64,000 nucleotides of DNA, taken from the NCBI GenBank assembly GCA_963722415.1, contig CAVRNI010000046.1, positions 1 to 64,000 on the forward strand, written 5' to 3'. Below the pieces are notes generated by a model, which had not been told where the DNA came from, ran no database searches, and worked only from the letters and a program-made list of their open reading frames with translations. The position numbers and the translations under genes were made by a program. Numbering within the stretch: position 1 is the stretch's first letter; each line of letters starts with the position of its first letter. This document shows, in pieces, positions 1 to 9,747 of the stretch. The stretch is from JALOLG01 sp963722415. Its GTDB lineage: Bacteria; Actinomycetota; Acidimicrobiia; Acidimicrobiales; Ilumatobacteraceae.

Positions 1-100
1 TCAAGCAATGCGTGAACTGACGGAAGTCGTTACAGCTGGGGTCTCTAGCGATTGGAGAGACCGTATGGATGAACGGTGCGAGGCGGTCCGCAGTCGGGGG

Positions 101-886
101 TTATCGGAAGATCTGGTCGCGTAAGTCGTCGATGATCGAGTCGATCGGCTCGGTGCTCACGGTCAGGCTTCCGTGCCATGGGGCCGTGAGGCTGAACATG
201 AGCGCGAGGCTGAGTCCGACGACTATGGCAAGGCCGAGCACGAGCGATGAGGTGCGCAGGCTGCTGCGCAGGCCGAGGGCGCCGGCGTTCACGATCAACG
301 CAACACCGCTGGTGATCAAGGTGATCACGTAGACGAGCGGGATTTGGCGAGACGCGGCAGCCATGCGGCTTCGTCGCCCTGAGGTCAATGAGTCCAAGGC
401 GGTGAGGAGTTCGGTGGCCTGCGGGGTGCTCAGGTCCTTGCGCGACGCTTCCGTTCGCACCCGTCGCTCCAAGGTCGCCAAGGTGGCGACTACGGGACTG
501 CTACTTCTCGTGGCGTCGTCGTCGTGCCACTCTGACTCGCGGGTGGCTTCGAGGTAGTCCTGCAACGCGTCATGGATGGGTTCGGACCGCACGTCAGCGC
601 TCGTCGCCGCCCACGCCAGGCGGGACGCCGCTGCCGCTTCTCCCGCGACGATTTCCTGCGCCGATTTCAAGTAACCGGCTTCGCTGGCGACGGTGAGCGC
701 CATCAGGATCCCGAACGCGGCGCCGAGGGCGGGCATCAGCGGCGCCGCGATTTGAGGTACGTGGTCGTGTTCCGCCGTCGGCACCAATCGTCGCACACCG
801 ACCCGGGCGGCGAGCGCAACCGACACGGTGAAGACCAACGATCCAACCACGAGCAGGCCCACCGGGAGCGAGGTCAACCAATCCAC
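101..886 (-). CDS. DUF4239 (bestrophin-like) membrane protein
   Basis: A 261-residue protein with two hydrophobic segments near the N terminus (about 8-28 and 48-68) and two near the C terminus (about 185-235) around a soluble helical middle. This layout is typical of the DUF4239 bestrophin-like family, whose function is not established. The GTG start at 886 is preceded by AGGAGG six bases upstream, and this Shine-Dalgarno overlaps the stop of the upstream paralogue, so the two genes are probably co-translated. The call is by architecture and by similarity to the neighbour. Confidence 0.72.
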   Translation of the reverse strand: MDWLTSLPVGLLVVGSLVFTVSVALAARVGVRRLVPTAEHDHVPQIAAPLMPALGAAFGILMALTVASEAGYLKSAQEIVAGEAAAASRLAWAATSADVRSEPIHDALQDYLEATRESEWHDDDATRSSSPVVATLATLERRVRTEASRKDLSTPQATELLTALDSLTSGRRSRMAAASRQIPLVYVITLITSGVALIVNAGALGLRSSLRTSSLVLGLAIVVGLSLALMFSLTAPWHGSLTVSTEPIDSIIDDLRDQIFR

Positions 887-895
887 CAGTGCCTC

Positions 896-1720
896 CTACA
901 ACCGGTTCCCGGCCGCGTCGCAGGGCACCGTCACGTCAGCACCGGCCACCGCCAGCTCTTCTTCGACGATCTCCACCACGCGTTCCATCGCCACCGGTCG
1001 CAGCCCGCCGATGCCGCCGTGGAACGGGTGGTCGAGCGAGTAGAGCAGCAACATCGTCGCCGTCAGCACCGCAACAACGCTTCCCATCAACATCGCTTGG
1101 ACGGCTACCCGTTCGCCGCTATCGGCGAAGAACAGCATGAAGATGAAGATCAGCGCGGCGCTGAGGAAGAGCACCATCCACAACGGTGTCGGAATCACGC
1201 CGACCGCACCATGGATTCGGTCGCTGCGCGCCTCTTCCCGCGAGGACGTCTGATCGTGCCAACGGTCGTACGCGGACTGAGCTGCGGCCGACTCAGGCTC
1301 CACCGATCGGATCGTTCGAAACATGTCGGAGGCGAACGGATTGAGCTGCTCCCCCAGAGTCCCGTCCTCCATTCGTTCCCACTGGACACCAGCGACCGAT
1401 CGGGCGTAGCACACGAGCTGACCGGTGAGCTCGCTCGCGGCGGGCTCGGGCAGGAACTGCGCCGTCTCGACCTGTTGAGCCACCACGAGCGCCTCGCGCT
1501 CGGCGCCGCTGCGCGAGGCGTCATAGCTCGCGAACGCGAGGAACACCACGAACCCGAGCAACACTGCGAAACCCGTCGCCAACACACCGAACACACCGGC
1601 GGCGCGGTCACCGTCGTGGAAGTAACTGCCGTCGGGCGCTCGTCGGCGCACGAGCAACATCGCGCCAATCGCGACGGCGGTCACCACGACGACGATGACG
1701 ATTGCGATCGCTAACCCCAC
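896..1720 (-). CDS. DUF4239 (bestrophin-like) membrane protein, tandem paralogue
   Basis: A 274-residue protein with an N-terminal transmembrane helix (about 2-24), a second near 40-62, a soluble region with a helical ERE/QQVETAQF stretch, and paired C-terminal helices near 175-230. It is the same layout as the downstream gene, which begins 9 bases after this stop. The pair probably arose by duplication and forms one transcription unit. Start is GTG at 1720 with a weak GAGGTG Shine-Dalgarno. Function unknown; a channel-like role is suggested only by the family name. Confidence 0.72.
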   Translation of the reverse strand: MGLAIAIVIVVVVTAVAIGAMLLVRRRAPDGSYFHDGDRAAGVFGVLATGFAVLLGFVVFLAFASYDASRSGAEREALVVAQQVETAQFLPEPAASELTGQLVCYARSVAGVQWERMEDGTLGEQLNPFASDMFRTIRSVEPESAAAQSAYDRWHDQTSSREEARSDRIHGAVGVIPTPLWMVLFLSAALIFIFMLFFADSGERVAVQAMLMGSVVAVLTATMLLLYSLDHPFHGGIGGLRPVAMERVVEIVEEELAVAGADVTVPCDAAGNRL

Positions 1721-2243
1721 GGCACCTCACCGCTCGCTGGAGCGCTACCACACGACACCACGCGGACGAACACTGAATCGATCGACCGACTCGACCGTAA
1801 GCGCGAATCGAGGGCGAACCGGATTCGGCAAGCTTAGAACCGACCGCCCGGAGCTTCGAGGATGCGACGCTCCGGTCGAACGCGACGTTGACCGCGCGGT
1901 CCGCCGGTTGCTGCGGTCATTCCGCTCGGTCGACAGCTACGGGCTGTCTTCGTCATGATCGTGATTGGCGCGTCGACTCGTCGCCGAAACGACCGTCACA
2001 CCGCGGATTCGGGTAAGTGCCGCTCGCGTGTCCACATGCTGTCCACGAACGTGGTCGTGGTTTCGATTCCCACACCCGGCTTTGTCAAGAGATCGTCCGT
2101 GCAGCTTCTGTGTGTGTCGAATCCGAGCGAGCCCGCGGGCCCGAGCACGGCCGAACCGCGGATTGCTCGAACCGCCGGAGCGCTATGTTCATGTGGTGCG
2201 TCTGGAGGCAGCGCGGCGAGTCCCGACCTCTACCGAGGCGCCG
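1721..2243. other. intergenic region between divergent genes
   Basis: About 520 bases between the divergent DUF4239 pair and the glycosyltransferase. Open frames here have no recognisable domain. The long frame that enters the glycosyltransferase from 1965 is Arg/Ser-rich and non-family-like before residue 94. I see no RNA gene or clear repeat; promoters for both directions must lie here but none is convincing. Confidence 0.5.
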
Positions 2244-3428
2244 ATGCCGGAGACCGAGACGCCCGTGCTCGAGCTGTCGGTGGTGATGCCGTGCCTCAAT
2301 GAGGCGGACACCCTCGCCGAATGCATCCAAAAGGCGTGGCGGGCGATGCGCGAGAACGACATCGTCGGTGAGGTGATCGTCGCCGACAACGGCAGCACGG
2401 ACGGCTCCCAGGGCATCGCAGCAGCACTCGGCGCGCGTGTGGTCCATGTATCCGAACGTGGGTACGGCAACGCGCTGATGGGTGGTATCGCCGCATCCCA
2501 GGGGCGGTTCGTGGTGATGGGCGACGCCGATGATTCATACGACTTCGCCGAATTGCCGAAGTTCGTCGAGAAGCTGCGCGAAGGGTACGACCTCGTGCAG
2601 GGCTGCCGGCTCGAAAGCGGCGGTGGGCACGTCATGCCAGGAGCGATGCCAAAGTTGCACCGCTGGTGGGGCAATCCGATGTTCACGGCGATGGCGCGCT
2701 CGTGGTTCCAGGTTCCAGTCCACGACGTCTATTGCGGGATGCGCGGCTTCACGCGAGTGCACTTCGAGAGCCTGCAGCTGCAGTGCACCGGCATGGAGTT
2801 CGCCACTGAGATGATCATCCGCTCGAGTCTCGTGCACGCTCGCATCGCCGAGATCCCGATCACGCTCCACCCGGACGGGCGGAGGGCGCACGCGCCCCAC
2901 CTGCATACGTTTCGCGACGGATGGCGCACATTGCGTTTCTTTCTGCTCTACAGCCCCCGCTGGCTGTTCTTCATCCCTGGCGTCTCATTGATGGTCGTCG
3001 GCCTGGTGGGGTATTGCCTCGCCCTTCCAGGCGTGAGTGTCGGCAACGTGACCTTCGACGCGCACACGCTGTTGTTCGCCAGCCTCGCCATCATCTGCGG
3101 CTACCAGTCGGTGCTCTTCGCGCTCTTCACCAAGGTGTTCGCCATCGACGAGGGGCTGCTCCCCCCTGATCGTCGACTCGAGCGGATCGCCAAACGATGC
3201 TCGCTCGAAGCGGGTGTCATCGTCGGATGTATCGCCATGTTGGGCGGCGGGGTGGCTCTGCTGACGGCGCTCAACCGGTGGCGAGTGGCCAATTTCGGCG
3301 AGCTCGAGTACTCGAGCACGATGCGGCTCGTCGTCCCTGGGGTGACGCTCGTGGTGATCGGGTTCCTGACCGTGCTGGCAAGCTTCTTCGCCAGCGTGTA
3401 CGGACTACGCAGGCGCCGGTCGTCGTGA
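2244..3428 (+). CDS. glycosyltransferase family 2 (GT-A), membrane-anchored
   Basis: A 394-residue family 2 glycosyltransferase resembling dolichol-phosphate-mannose-synthase-type enzymes, which transfer sugar from a nucleotide sugar to a lipid or glycan on the cytoplasmic face. The N terminus has the expected VVMPCLNEADTL strand and the DNGSTDG segment. MGDADDSYD is the metal-binding DxD region. Two to four hydrophobic helices follow after about residue 240. ATG 2244 is chosen because family homology starts a few residues later and the upstream extension looks non-coding. The next gene, a methyltransferase, overlaps the stop (GTGA), so the two are translationally coupled and may modify the same glycolipid or glycan. 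Confidence 0.85.
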   Translation: MPETETPVLELSVVMPCLNEADTLAECIQKAWRAMRENDIVGEVIVADNGSTDGSQGIAAALGARVVHVSERGYGNALMGGIAASQGRFVVMGDADDSYDFAELPKFVEKLREGYDLVQGCRLESGGGHVMPGAMPKLHRWWGNPMFTAMARSWFQVPVHDVYCGMRGFTRVHFESLQLQCTGMEFATEMIIRSSLVHARIAEIPITLHPDGRRAHAPHLHTFRDGWRTLRFFLLYSPRWLFFIPGVSLMVVGLVGYCLALPGVSVGNVTFDAHTLLFASLAIICGYQSVLFALFTKVFAIDEGLLPPDRRLERIAKRCSLEAGVIVGCIAMLGGGVALLTALNRWRVANFGELEYSSTMRLVVPGVTLVVIGFLTVLASFFASVYGLRRRRSS

Positions 3429-4144
3429 CGTCCAACTTCCAACGCTCCGACACAGAGTTCGACGCCTATGCGACGGACTATCACGCCGAGCTCAACGCGG
3501 GGCTGCGGCTTTCTGGCGAGAACTCGGTCTATTTCGCCAAGGGCCGAGTCGATTGGCTGCGGCTCCGATTGGGTCAGCTCGGGCACATCACCGAGACGGT
3601 GCTCGATTACGGCTGTGGGACCGGATCGACTGTCCCGCTCCTGCTCGAGTTGCCGGGCGTCCAACGGGTGTTCGCGACCGATGCTTCTGCCGCGCTGCTC
3701 GAGACCGCCGCACGACAGCACAGCAGTGATCGGTCCAGCTTCGTCCCCCTGTCCACGCCGCTCGCCGAGATGGCCGACCTCGCCTACTGCAACGGCGTCT
3801 TCCATCACATCGCGCCGGCCCGCCGCGCCGAGGCGCTGGCCTTTGTCGTGCGGGCTCTACGGCCAGGCGGCTTGTTCGCGTTCTGGGAGAACAACCCGTG
3901 GAACCCGGGCACGCGGCTGATCATGCGGCGCATCCCGTTCGACCGAGATGCCGTCACGTTGACCGCGCCGGCCGCTCGGCGCTTGTTGACCGAAGGCGGA
4001 CTTGAGGTCGTCGGGAATGACTTCACGTTCTTCTTCCCGGCGCCGCTGCGGAGGGTCAGACGCCTCGAGCCCTACCTGCGCCGAGTGCCCCTCGGCGCGC
4101 AGTATCTGGTGCTGGCACGCAAGCCACTCACGCAGAGCTCGTGA
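3425..4144 (+). CDS. class I SAM-dependent methyltransferase
   Basis: A 239-residue methyltransferase. Motif I is DYGCGTGS, followed by an acidic ATDAS strand, a NGVFHHI segment and LRPGGLFAFWE, which is the usual motif order of Methyltransf_11/25 proteins. The GTG start at 3425 overlaps the glycosyltransferase stop by four bases and removes a non-homologous N-terminal extension. The FWENNPWNPGTR segment is typical of enzymes associated with glycan or lipid loci, but the substrate cannot be read from the sequence. The stop codon sits in the loop of a strong hairpin. Confidence 0.82.
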   Translation: MTSNFQRSDTEFDAYATDYHAELNAGLRLSGENSVYFAKGRVDWLRLRLGQLGHITETVLDYGCGTGSTVPLLLELPGVQRVFATDASAALLETAARQHSSDRSSFVPLSTPLAEMADLAYCNGVFHHIAPARRAEALAFVVRALRPGGLFAFWENNPWNPGTRLIMRRIPFDRDAVTLTAPAARRLLTEGGLEVVGNDFTFFFPAPLRRVRRLEPYLRRVPLGAQYLVLARKPLTQSS

Positions 4145-5518
4145 TAGACGAGCTCTGCGCGTTGGACGGCAGTCGGCGCCGGACCTTCCGTCTCGTCGAT
4201 CTCGTCCGGCGCGCGTGATGGCCGGGTCACGGTACCCGTGAACAACGCTGCGGCAAGCACGATCCCGACCGCTACGGGGACGTTCGGGTACGCCTTGGTA
4301 ACGTGGATCTGGGAGAAGTTTCGCAGCAACTCGTAGAACAGCGGCGCAAACACTGCAGGGACCGCCAGCGTCCCAAAGAGCGCGACTCCCGACCGCCCGA
4401 GGCGTCGGTATCCGACGATCAGCATCGCAACCACGACGAGAGTTGCGACGAACAGCACCGCCCACGCCGTCGAGATGCTGTCGAGCCAATATTGGAGGTT
4501 CGCGTTCGTCGACGCGCCGAACGCGTCTCGCACGGAACTCGGACGCACCGCTGAGACGGAAGGAGACCTTTGAGCGCAGGACGTCCATGGCGTGATCCCA
4601 TCCGAGGAAGAGAACCGCGAGGGTCCAGCGCGTCGCCCACGTGAAGAGGAAGGCGAAGGGCCAGACGAGGCTCGTGACGCACACGGCGCGAGCGGTTCGA
4701 TCGAGTCGACCGGCCCGCGCGAACGTCACTGCGCCTGCGACTGACGCCGAAAGCATCCACGGAATCGCCGGCGCGATGAGGAATTCGACGTAGCTGTACA
4801 CGGCCGCGCCTGCGGCCGCGCCCAGTGCGGCGCCCTGAAGGCCGTAGGTGGCGCCCCACGCCGTGGAGGCGACCGCCAAGAACGCGACGGTGAAGCTGAG
4901 CGCCTGATCGACCGACGATGTCGGCGTCGCCATCACATTCGACGCCAAGAGGAACGGCAGGATCAATCCGACGGCGTACGCCGACGTCGTCCGTTTCGCG
5001 ATCAGCACGACCGCTGCAGTTCCGGCGAGCACCAGCATCGCACCCGAGATCCGGCGCAGTGCCTCGAGCCCCCACAGCGCGAGCACCGGCCTCGTAATCA
5101 CTGTCCAGCCGGCCCAGTACCGAAAATACTCCTCGACGTCGGCGATCGATTCGCCACCCTCCAGCCGGCGCAGGTCCTCGGGCCCTTGCGCGCAGTTGCC
5201 GATGCGAGGCATTCGTAGCGCCCGCTCCCACGGGCTCAGCTCGGGCCGACCCAGCCCTGTGCCGACGAGGACGCACTCGGTGAAGCTGCTGGACGTGCCT
5301 CCCATGTTGTCGGGCTCCAGGTTCGACGCGTATGTCCCGTCCTCGACCGCCTCGAGCAGGTGCGCCACGATCGGGTCATCGGGTACCGCTTGAGCGAGCA
5401 CCAAGAGTCCGAGAAAGATGGCCTGGAGGACGACCAGGAGAACGCAGAGCCGGACGATCGTCCCCTTGGCGCCGGCTCTCGACGTCATCATCCATTCGGT
5501 TGAGATCTCACGCACCAT
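4072..5518 (-). pseudogene. multi-pass membrane protein, interrupted by a +1 frameshift
   Basis: A polytopic membrane protein of about 480 residues with many hydrophobic helices. It reads in one frame from 5518 to about 4540 and continues in the next frame (LQYWLDSISTAWAVLF onwards) to 4072. One extra base near 4540 (coding strand, around GGTGCGTCCGAG) explains the break. The N-terminal half has a short loop with FTECVLVGTGL followed by alternating hydrophobic segments, as in GT-C-type glycosyltransferases or O-antigen-like integral proteins, but I do not recognise a family. The C terminus runs through the convergent terminator, so the true end may be earlier. Possibly an intact gene with a sequence error. 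Confidence 0.6.
4131..4159. terminator. bidirectional hairpin terminator
   Basis: Perfect 12-bp stem: CGCAGAGCTCGT (4131-4142) pairs with ACGAGCTCTGCG (4148-4159) around a five-base GATAG loop. It lies between convergent genes and contains the stop codon of the methyltransferase. There is no long U-tract, so strength is inferred from the stem only. Confidence 0.7.
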
Positions 5519-5712
5519 GCGACGCTCTGACGTCCTCCGAGGTCAGTGTCGCGCGTTGCCTTCGCCGATACCGGTGTCGATCAGCACCATCCTCGCGGAT
5601 GTCGTATGGCAAACGCGTCAACGACACCCGTCTGGCGGCTAACGGATGAAACTCGCGAAGGTCCCCGTCGTCAGGGTGACCGGCACCACGTCATCGAGCG
5701 TGAGCCGACCGA

Positions 5713-6525
5713 TCATCGCGGCGACAGGGGAGTCTGAGGGAGGCGGGCGGTGATGATCCAGGCGCGGGCGTCGAAGAGGACGCCGGAACCGGTGTCGTGT
5801 GCGTCGAGGGTGGCGCGGAGTCGGTGGCGGGCGTTCTCGGCGGCGGTGGCGTCCAGGCGATCGAGGAGGTCGCGGGCGTGGAGAAGGCGGAGCACGTTCT
5901 CGTAGGCGGTGGCGGCGTCGGGGCCGTAGTAGACGGGTTCGTGGACGTCGGTGAAGTCGATCTCGTCGAGCCCGGCCGCGGTCAGGATGCGTCGCGTGTC
6001 AGACGGATCGGCGAGGGAGAACGGTTCCAGGTCGCGCTCGGTCGGCGTGGCCGGGCCCGAATCCGCGAGGGCCCGGCGGGTGGCGGTGAACCACTCGTTC
6101 TGTTCAGCGTGCTGCCAGACGAGGAGGACGAGACGAGCACCGGGGCGCAAGGCCCGCCCGATGTTGGCGAACGCGGCGACGGCGTCGGTGAAGAACATCG
6201 TTCCGAACCGACTGATGCAGAGGTCGAATCGTGCTTCCGGGAACGGGTGGGTCTGGGCGTCCCCGACTTCGTAGGTGACGTTGCGTGTGCCCGCTGCGTC
6301 GCTGAGCCGGCGGGCGCGCTCGAGCACGGCTGCGGAGATGTCCACTCCCACCGCGCTTCCGTTGAACGCCGCGCCGGCCGCCTCACGCGTGGTCTGACCG
6401 GTACCGCAGCCGACGTCGAGCACGTGATCCGCCGGACGCACCGCCGCAGCCGCGCGGAAGTGCGGGTCGTACCAGCGCAGTTCGGCGTCGTAGAAGTCGG
6501 TGGGGTCGAACGGGTCCGTGCTCAC
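5713..6525 (-). CDS. class I SAM-dependent methyltransferase
   Basis: A 270-residue enzyme. Motif I is LDVGCGTGQTT, then GVDIS, the VGDAQTHPF loop, and FGTMFFTDAVAAFANIGRALRPGARLVLLVWQ (motif III/post-III in two short stretches). It resembles UbiE/COQ5-like small-molecule methyltransferases. The GTG start overlaps the stop of the upstream luciferase-like gene (GTGA), so the two are coupled. The substrate is unknown; pairing with an F420-type oxidoreductase suggests catabolism or modification of a small molecule. Confidence 0.82.
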   Translation of the reverse strand: MSTDPFDPTDFYDAELRWYDPHFRAAAAVRPADHVLDVGCGTGQTTREAAGAAFNGSAVGVDISAAVLERARRLSDAAGTRNVTYEVGDAQTHPFPEARFDLCISRFGTMFFTDAVAAFANIGRALRPGARLVLLVWQHAEQNEWFTATRRALADSGPATPTERDLEPFSLADPSDTRRILTAAGLDEIDFTDVHEPVYYGPDAATAYENVLRLLHARDLLDRLDATAAENARHRLRATLDAHDTGSGVLFDARAWIITARLPQTPLSPR

Positions 6526-7382
6526 GGTGCGAAGGGTCCTTGACGGAGAAGGCCCCGCACGCCGTCCAGCGACAGCGCCTCGGGGGCGAACTCCGGGAGC
6601 CACCACGTGGCACCGGCGTCGACGTACGGCGCGGGATCGACGCCGACGGGGAGGCCGACGACGATGTCGTACGGTGCCGTCGCGTCGTCGCGCAGCTCGG
6701 CAACGACGGCAACGATCTCGACGAGTTGATCGGGGTGCTCGAGATTGGCGGGAAAGAACCCGTCGTATCGGGCGGCTCGCCGCATCGGCTTGACGTTGCC
6801 GGGGAACCCGGCAACCCATACCGGGATGTCGGGGCGCTGCACCGGCCGGGGGAGGAACTGGATGTCGTCGACCGTGTAGTGGTCGCCGTGGTGGTGAACC
6901 GGCTCACCGCTCCAGGCGGCGGTGAGGATCTCCAGTGCCTCGTCGAGCATCTGGCCGCGGGCCCGTTCGTCGAGCTGCTCGCCGGTCTTCGAGAACTCGC
7001 GAGCGAATCTGTCCCCGCCGATCCCGACGCCGAGGGTGAGGCGGCCGCCGCTGAGCCAGTCCAACGTCGCGGTCTCGCGGGCGACCTTGACCGGTCGGCG
7101 TCGTGGCAGCGGTGTGACCATGGGCCCGAGCCGCAGCCGCTCGGTCGCAGTCGCGATCGCGGCGAGCGTGATCCACGCGTCGGCAACCTGGCGCACCGGC
7201 GCGTTCCAGCGCAGCTGGTCCCACACGAAGAACCCATGCCAGCCCGCCTCCTCGGCCTCGGCTGCCAGACGGGCGCACACCGTCGGGTCGGACAGTTCGT
7301 CGAACAGCGGCAACCACAGGGCCGATCGCGCCAACGGCTCGCGGCGCGCCATTCCGGCGTCCGGGTTGGTCGACAGATCCAT
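6522..7382 (-). CDS. LLM-class (luciferase-like, F420-type) oxidoreductase
   Basis: A 286-residue TIM-barrel protein of the luciferase-like monooxygenase superfamily. Diagnostic segments are HGFFVWDQL near the N terminus, LRLGPMVTPLPRRRP, the LSGGRLTLGVGIGG glycine loop, and IPVWVAGFPGN. In actinobacteria most such proteins use F420 or FMN; the cofactor is inferred. It is the first gene of a two-gene minus-strand unit, divergent from the LigM-like gene across about 205 bases without another gene. Confidence 0.85.
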   Translation of the reverse strand: MDLSTNPDAGMARREPLARSALWLPLFDELSDPTVCARLAAEAEEAGWHGFFVWDQLRWNAPVRQVADAWITLAAIATATERLRLGPMVTPLPRRRPVKVARETATLDWLSGGRLTLGVGIGGDRFAREFSKTGEQLDERARGQMLDEALEILTAAWSGEPVHHHGDHYTVDDIQFLPRPVQRPDIPVWVAGFPGNVKPMRRAARYDGFFPANLEHPDQLVEIVAVVAELRDDATAPYDIVVGLPVGVDPAPYVDAGATWWLPEFAPEALSLDGVRGLLRQGPFAP

Positions 7383-7587
7383 CGCTCCATCTCACCATGC
7401 TGAAACCCCATGCGCGGGGTGTTCACGTCCGCGGAACGCTTCTTCTTGCGCGGCCAGGCGCCACGTGTACGTTCCGAGGAGGGGGTTGTCAGTCGGGTCC
7501 GGGTGCAGATCGGCATCGTGGTCAGGCGGTGACCTCCGATCGCTGGCGCGCGGCGCCGGCCCAGACGCCGACACCTGAGGAGACGAC

Positions 7588-8979
7588 GTGACCGCCCAGA
7601 CAGAGACCCGAACGCTCCAGGATCTCCTGGACTCCGTTCCCAACTTCGTCGACTACCTCTACAGCAACCGCAAGGGATCGGTCCTCAAGGACGCCGTGCT
7701 GCGCCAGCCTTCCGAGTTCGTCGCCCCGGAGTTCACGACGTGGCGTGACGAGCAACTGGCGTGGCGCGACGGGATTGCGTTCTACGACCAGTCGTTCCAC
7801 ATGACGACGACCTACCTGCGCGGCCCAGACGCTCAGCGGCTCCTGTCGAGCCTGGCCGTGAACAGCTTCGAGACCTTCGGTGTCGGTCGCTCACGACACT
7901 TCGTCTGCTGCAGCCCCGACGGCTACCTCGTCGGCGACGGGATCCTCTACAGCCTCGCCCCCGAGGAGATGGTGCTGGTTGGTCGGGCGGCCGGTCACAA
8001 CTGGGTGCGGTTCTGCGCCGAGACCGGCGGTTGGGATGTCTCCATCGAGGCCGACGAGATCTTCTCCCACAACCCCGCCGGCCGGCGCACCGTGTACCGG
8101 TATCAGATCGAAGGAGCTCACGCGTTGGAGCTCGCCGATCGGCTCACCGGTGCTCCGCTGCCCGAGGCGCCGTGGTCGCACATCTTTCCTGTCACCATCG
8201 CCGGCCATCAGGTCTGGGCCCAGCGGCACACGATGGCCGGCAACCCGGGGTGCGAGTTCTTCGGGCCATGGGATGAGGGTCCGGCGGTCAAAGAGGCGAT
8301 CCTCGAGGCAGGATCCGCATTCGATCTGCGCCGGGTCGGGTCGCTCGCCTACTTCACGAACGCTCTGGAGCTGGGCTGGATCCCACGCCCGATGCCGGCC
8401 ATCTTCACCGGCGACGAGCTCCGCCCGTTCCGTGAGTGGCTGCCGTCGACCAGCAGCGAGGCAACCTGGGGTCTCGGCGGCAGCCTCTACCTCCCCGACA
8501 TCGAGGACTACTACTTCACGCCGTGGGAGCTCGGGTACGGCAATGTGATCAAGTACGACCACGATTTCGTCGGGCGAGAAGCGCTCGAACGGATGAAGGA
8601 CGACGACCACCGCCGGAAGGTGACGCTCGTGTGGGACCCCGCTGACGTTGCTCGAGTCGTCGAGTCGTACATGCGGCCCGAGGAGACCCCGCCGCTCTAC
8701 ATCGAGTTCCCGCGAGCGACGTATGCGACATGGCAGTACGACGCGGTCCACGACGACAAGGGACGAACGGTCGGTGCGTCGACCTACACCGGCTTCAGTT
8801 GGAACGAACGGGCGATGCTCTCACTCGCAGTCGTCGAGCCCGAGTACGCCGAGCCGGGGACGCACGTCTCGGTTCTCTGGGGAGAACCGGAGGGTGGCGC
8901 CAAGAGTTCCTGGTTGGAGCCCCACCGCCAGGTGGAGATCGGCGCCACGGTCGCGCCTGCTCCGATCGGGAAGAAATAG
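7588..8979 (+). CDS. LigM/DesA-like tetrahydrofolate-dependent aromatic O-demethylase (GcvT fold)
   Basis: A 463-residue GcvT-superfamily protein, the same length as LigM of Sphingobium, which moves the O-methyl group of vanillate or 3-O-methylgallate to tetrahydrofolate. Seen in the sequence: an N-terminal TLQDLLDSVPNFVDYLYSN segment, WRDGIAFYDQSFHMT, YLRGPDAQRLLSSLAVNSF, and a C-terminal folate-domain-like part with GRTVGASTYTGFSWNERAML. The GTG start follows GAGGAG seven bases upstream. No other lignin-aromatic genes are adjacent, so the exact substrate (vanillate, syringate or another O/N-methyl donor) is inference. Confidence 0.72.
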   Translation: MTAQTETRTLQDLLDSVPNFVDYLYSNRKGSVLKDAVLRQPSEFVAPEFTTWRDEQLAWRDGIAFYDQSFHMTTTYLRGPDAQRLLSSLAVNSFETFGVGRSRHFVCCSPDGYLVGDGILYSLAPEEMVLVGRAAGHNWVRFCAETGGWDVSIEADEIFSHNPAGRRTVYRYQIEGAHALELADRLTGAPLPEAPWSHIFPVTIAGHQVWAQRHTMAGNPGCEFFGPWDEGPAVKEAILEAGSAFDLRRVGSLAYFTNALELGWIPRPMPAIFTGDELRPFREWLPSTSSEATWGLGGSLYLPDIEDYYFTPWELGYGNVIKYDHDFVGREALERMKDDDHRRKVTLVWDPADVARVVESYMRPEETPPLYIEFPRATYATWQYDAVHDDKGRTVGASTYTGFSWNERAMLSLAVVEPEYAEPGTHVSVLWGEPEGGAKSSWLEPHRQVEIGATVAPAPIGKK

Positions 8980-9063
8980 CGGTCGACATGGTCTTCGAGT
9001 CGTGCCGTCCGAAGACCTGCACCGAGAGCGCACTCGATGCGCGGAAGACACACCCGGCGCTGC

Positions 9064-9438
9064 TCACTCGGCGAGGACGTCCGGACGGATCGGACTCACG
9101 CCGGTCTGTCGAGGGATCGATTCTCGCCTTTTCAGACGTTCAAATGCATCGGTCGGCGCACGCGACGCGACGGCCCGTCGACGATCGGCGCGTCGTAGGA
9201 ACCACAGAAACACCGGAAGGGCTCCGATCAGGAGGCGGGCGAGACGAATCGGAAAGGCCATCACCGGCATCCGGCGTAACAGCCACAGCGCCAACACGGC
9301 GACCACTCGCATGCCGAAGATGCGCCGGGTGTTCGCCTCCAGCCGATCGACGATCGGGCGGGCCCGGCGGCGGGCCGCTCGAGGACTGGCCGGAGGCACG
9401 CCCTCGCCTTCAACTGTCGTCCTTTCAACGGTCGTCAT
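9064..9438 (-). CDS. small basic membrane protein of unknown function
   Basis: A 124-residue protein: polar N terminus, an Arg-rich stretch, one or two hydrophobic helices around MRVVAVLALWLL and LIGALPVFLWFL, and an Arg-rich tail. ATG 9438 is preferred over the longer frame because GAGAGGAA lies just upstream. No recognisable domain. It is convergent with the LigM-like gene and divergent from the sortase. Could be a spurious frame, but codon use and the Shine-Dalgarno favour a gene. Confidence 0.5.
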   Translation of the reverse strand: MTTVERTTVEGEGVPPASPRAARRRARPIVDRLEANTRRIFGMRVVAVLALWLLRRMPVMAFPIRLARLLIGALPVFLWFLRRADRRRAVASRAPTDAFERLKRRESIPRQTGVSPIRPDVLAE

Positions 9439-9486
9439 CGTCAGTTCCTCTCGGTGCGCCTTGTGACGCTCGTGCACCCCATCAGC

Positions 9487-9520
9487 GAACCGCCCGCCCT
9501 GTCAGCTGGGCGGGCGGTTC
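9487..9520. repeat. strong intergenic hairpin
   Basis: GAACCGCCCGCCC (9487-9499) pairs perfectly over 13 bp with GGGCGGGCGGTTC (9508-9520), with an 8-base loop. It lies upstream of both flanking divergent genes, so it is not an obvious terminator. No U-tract follows on either strand. It may insulate transcription units or act in a leader. Confidence 0.6.
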
Positions 9521-9747
9521 TGCGGCCGGGGTTGGAGCCGCCACGCCGAGCGGCTTCAGCTGAGGCTAGGAGGGCTCAGCTGCCCCGTCGCCTGGAGTTG
9601 AGATGCCCGCTCGCCGTCACACTGAAACGACTCGGGTTGTCGCGTTGAGTGGTCTGCGGCCTCATTTGTGCGCCGTCAGTGGCAGAGCGCGCGCCGTTTG
9701 CGTTCGACCGACGGAGCGAGTTAAGTGGTACTCGACTGGGGGCGGTC

